From: DATJJW01 sp035491935
GTDB lineage: Bacteria > Pseudomonadota > Alphaproteobacteria > ATCC43930 > CGMCC-115725
Assembly: GCA_035491935.1 (NCBI GenBank)
Contig: DATJJW010000016.1
Location: forward strand, 1 to 8,168
Direction: 5' to 3'
Length of the DNA stretch: 8,168 bases
Below, piece by piece: positions 6,764 through 8,168 of the stretch. Position 1 is the stretch's first letter, and each line of letters opens with the position of its first letter. The notes beneath the pieces were generated by a model, which had not been told where the DNA came from, did no database searches, and saw only the letters and a list, made by a program, of their open reading frames with translations. A program made the position numbers and the translations under genes.

Positions 6764-6977
6764 CAATCGATGCTCCTTTCAGCAGCATTGGCGGCAGCTG
6801 GGATGCTCCTTATCGTTCTTGGCTATTCCAGTCGGCCCTTCCTCCCGACTCCGGTCTTCGGGCATGCCGAGGCGATTGACCGATCATGATTAACGCCTGG
6901 GCGCGGAAATCGATGCGAGGCAAACCGATCGATCGTCTATTGTCGGGCGAGCCTCCTGCCCCCGCACCGGATTTCGG
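6764..6977. promoter_or_regulatory. Divergent intergenic region between glycosyltransferase and LysR-type regulator
   Basis: About 214 bp, likely to hold both promoters and, as is common for LysR-type regulators, an autoregulatory site. Seen: short palindromes GGCATGCC (6861-6868), ATCATGAT (6883-6890) and CGATCGATCG (6926-6935), and a direct repeat GATGCTCCTT at 6769-6778 and 6802-6811 (33-bp period), the first copy being the reverse complement of the glycosyltransferase ribosome binding site region. A TTGACC at 6876-6881 resembles a -35 box but lacks a good -10 partner. No gene is seen here. Confidence 0.4.
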
Positions 6978-7859
6978 ATGAATATTGGTATCCTCGACAT
7001 CAAGAAGCTGATCGCGTTCCAGCTCGTCGCCAGGACCGGCAATCTGCGCCAGGCGGCGATACGCCTCAACCAGACCATCCCGGCCATCTCGACCAAGATC
7101 CGCAAGCTGGAAGAGGATCTGGGCGTCGAACTGTTCGAGCGCCTGCCCAACAAGCTGGTGCTGACCGAAAAGGGCGAACGCTTCCTTGGTGAGGCGGAGG
7201 CGGTGATCCAGCGCGGCGAACAGGCGCTGGCGACCTTGAGCGAGCCGGATACGCCGACAGGCCGCCTCGCCGTATCGATCGGCAGCGACCATTTCTGGTT
7301 CTTCGCGCCGCGTATCAGCCGCTACCTCACGCGCTTTCCCGGCGTCGAGCTCAGCCTGCAGGTCTACCATGCCGCCGACGCCATCCAGGCGCTGGGCCGC
7401 GGCGACCTCGACGTCTCGATCGGCATTTTCCCCCGCCTGCCCCGCGCGCTCGAACGCGAAGTGGTGGCGGAGACCAGCCTGTCGCTGGTCTGCCCCAAGG
7501 GCCATGCGCTGCTGCGCCGCCAACCGCCCAGCCTGGCGGAGATCGCGCGGCACCGGTTGATCCTGCTGCCGTCCCACGCCGAGACGCGCAAGCTGATCGA
7601 TCGCGGCATGGCCAACACCGCGGCCAAGCCGCGCAGCGTCATCGAGGTCGCCAATTGCCAGGCGGCGAGCACGCTGGTCGAGATGGGCGTGGGCGTCGCC
7701 GTCACCCATTCGCTCTGCATCGGCCATGCCCATTCCGAAGCGGTGCAATGGGTCGACCTCAGCCAGCATTTCGGCTCGGTGGGATTCTCCGTAGTCTACC
7801 GCAAGGGCGCGCTGCGCTCGCCGCTGATCGGCACGCTGATCCAGGAGTTGATGCTATAA
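6978..7859 (+). CDS. LysR-type transcriptional regulator
   Basis: A 293-residue DNA-binding regulator of usual family length. The N-terminal winged helix-turn-helix spans about residues 6-65, with the recognition segment GNLRQAAIRLNQTIPAIS (21-38) followed by IRKLEEDLGVELFER (41-55) and the wing LTEKGERFL (62-70); a linker helix follows to about 90. The effector-binding domain (about 96-290) starts GRLAVSIGSDHFWFF and contains FPGVELSL (120-127), GDLDVSIGIF (142-151) and MGVGVAVTHSL (236-246), the typical alpha/beta periplasmic-binding-protein-like fold. The inducer is unknown. The ribosome binding site is poor (only GGA near the ATG). Position suggests control of the downstream TAXI-like gene 149 bp away, of the divergent glycosyltransferase, or of itself; the first is favoured because that spacer carries AT-rich repeats. 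Confidence 0.95.
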   Translation: MNIGILDIKKLIAFQLVARTGNLRQAAIRLNQTIPAISTKIRKLEEDLGVELFERLPNKLVLTEKGERFLGEAEAVIQRGEQALATLSEPDTPTGRLAVSIGSDHFWFFAPRISRYLTRFPGVELSLQVYHAADAIQALGRGDLDVSIGIFPRLPRALEREVVAETSLSLVCPKGHALLRRQPPSLAEIARHRLILLPSHAETRKLIDRGMANTAAKPRSVIEVANCQAASTLVEMGVGVAVTHSLCIGHAHSEAVQWVDLSQHFGSVGFSVVYRKGALRSPLIGTLIQELML

Positions 7860-8008
7860 ATCCGCCGCATCACCGCTTGGCGCATTGAGGGGCCGCCCGG
7901 CGTCGAGGGGCTAAACAATTGATTAAGCCAACCTTCAAGAACAATTAAATTTACTGTTATCTGGGCGGGGCCTAACGTTCCGCTCCTGGGAGATGAAGGA
8001 ACCAAAAA
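7860..8008 (+). promoter_or_regulatory. AT-rich promoter/operator region upstream of the TAXI-like gene
   Basis: Within an otherwise GC-rich window, positions about 7911-7962 are strikingly AT-rich. AACAATT occurs twice (7914-7920 and 7940-7946, 26-bp period), and TTGA/TCAA half-sites flank a 12-bp gap (7919-7922 and 7935-7938), compatible with a LysR-type T-N11-A operator. Possible promoter elements are TTGATT (7919-7924) as -35 and the AATTAA run near 7943-7948 as -10, not a strong match. GAAGGA at 7995-8000 is the ribosome binding site of the next gene. The GC-rich left part has a GAGGGGC repeat (7887-7893, 7905-7911) but no terminator with a T-run. Confidence 0.45.
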
Positions 8009-8168
8009 ATGCGCATCGGAACGGCTGAACCCGAAAGTACTTTCCTGTCGCAGGGCCAGGCCCTGAAGCGGCTCTTGGGCGACCGGGGCCTGTCGGTCGA
8101 GGTGGTGACCTCGCTATCGGCCAGCATCGAGAACGCGCAGAAGCTCGACAAGGGTGAGATCGATCTGG
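8009..8168 (+). CDS. TAXI/NMT1-like solute-binding family protein without signal peptide, 3' end cut by window edge
   Basis: Only the first 53 codons are present. The protein begins MRIGTAEPESTFLSQGQALK, then SVEVVTSLSASIENAQKL and KGEIDL. This resembles the mature start of TAXI-type (TRAP transporter associated extracytoplasmic) and NMT1-like substrate-binding proteins, whose mature N-terminus typically reads like IGTG-x-x-GT-Y and is followed by a T/S-x-GS-x-x-N motif and then a G-x-x-D motif. The ATG at 8009 has GAAGGA eight bases upstream and an in-frame stop at 7994-7996, so no signal peptide can be added. It may be a cytoplasmic ligand-binding protein, an unusual family member, or an enzyme sharing the fold. 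The preceding LysR gene in the same orientation is a plausible regulator. Family assignment rests on one short stretch. Confidence 0.6.
   Translation, partial: MRIGTAEPESTFLSQGQALKRLLGDRGLSVEVVTSLSASIENAQKLDKGEIDL

Noticed and set aside
5411..6889. Plus-strand open frame of 492 codons opposite the glycosyltransferase
   Set aside because: Antisense shadow of a GC-rich gene. It has no recognisable domain, and the minus-strand frame has clear GT4 motifs and a ribosome binding site.
6810..7769. Minus-strand open frame of 319 codons opposite the LysR gene
   Set aside because: Antisense shadow with low-complexity Arg/Gln/Asp-rich composition; the plus-strand LysR protein is unambiguous.
7887..7911. 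GAGGGGC direct repeat and GCCG/CGGC dyad after the LysR stop
   Set aside because: Too short, no T-run, and expected by chance in GC-rich sequence.

Overview
The window is GC-rich, densely packed bacterial DNA. Gene content and protein character suggest an alphaproteobacterium (Rhodospirillales- or Hyphomicrobiales-like), but this is inferred from style, not from a marker gene. I see no RNA gene, insertion sequence, CRISPR array or phage gene. Seven protein genes are supported; the first and last are cut by the window edges.

Layout, left to right. (1) A minus-strand gamma-glutamyltransferase-like gene runs off the left edge; its N-terminal 385 residues, including the autoprocessing/nucleophile threonine, are inside. 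(2) Divergent from it across 71 bp is a plus-strand membrane class III adenylate cyclase. It has a six-helix anchor carrying four histidines like diheme succinate:quinone oxidoreductase anchors, then a plant-type 2Fe-2S ferredoxin domain, then a catalytically complete cyclase domain. This matches the quinone/redox-responsive CyaC of Sinorhizobium meliloti. (3) Tail-to-tail with it is a minus-strand ergothioneine operon, egtB then egtD, whose stop and start codons share one base. (4) Upstream of egtB on the same strand is a GT4-type glycosyltransferase, separated by a 70-bp gap with a G/C-rich hairpin next to the egtB ribosome binding site. (5) Divergent from the glycosyltransferase is a plus-strand LysR-type regulator. 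(6) Downstream of that, after an AT-rich 149-bp spacer, begins a protein resembling TAXI/NMT1-type solute-binding proteins, with no signal peptide at its start.

How the parts may work together. EgtD trimethylates histidine to hercynine, and EgtB joins hercynine to a thiol donor (cysteine or gamma-glutamylcysteine) to give the sulfoxide precursor of the antioxidant ergothioneine. No egtA, egtC or egtE is present in the window. The neighbouring redox-sensing cyclase would report quinone-pool or oxygen status as cAMP, so the block has a redox theme, although co-regulation is not shown by the sequence. The LysR regulator and the TAXI-like gene look like a separate regulator/target pair.

The most interesting objects are the intact heme/Fe-S/cyclase fusion, the minimal egtBD operon with a gamma-glutamyl enzyme nearby, the egtB leader hairpin, and the leaderless TAXI-like protein.
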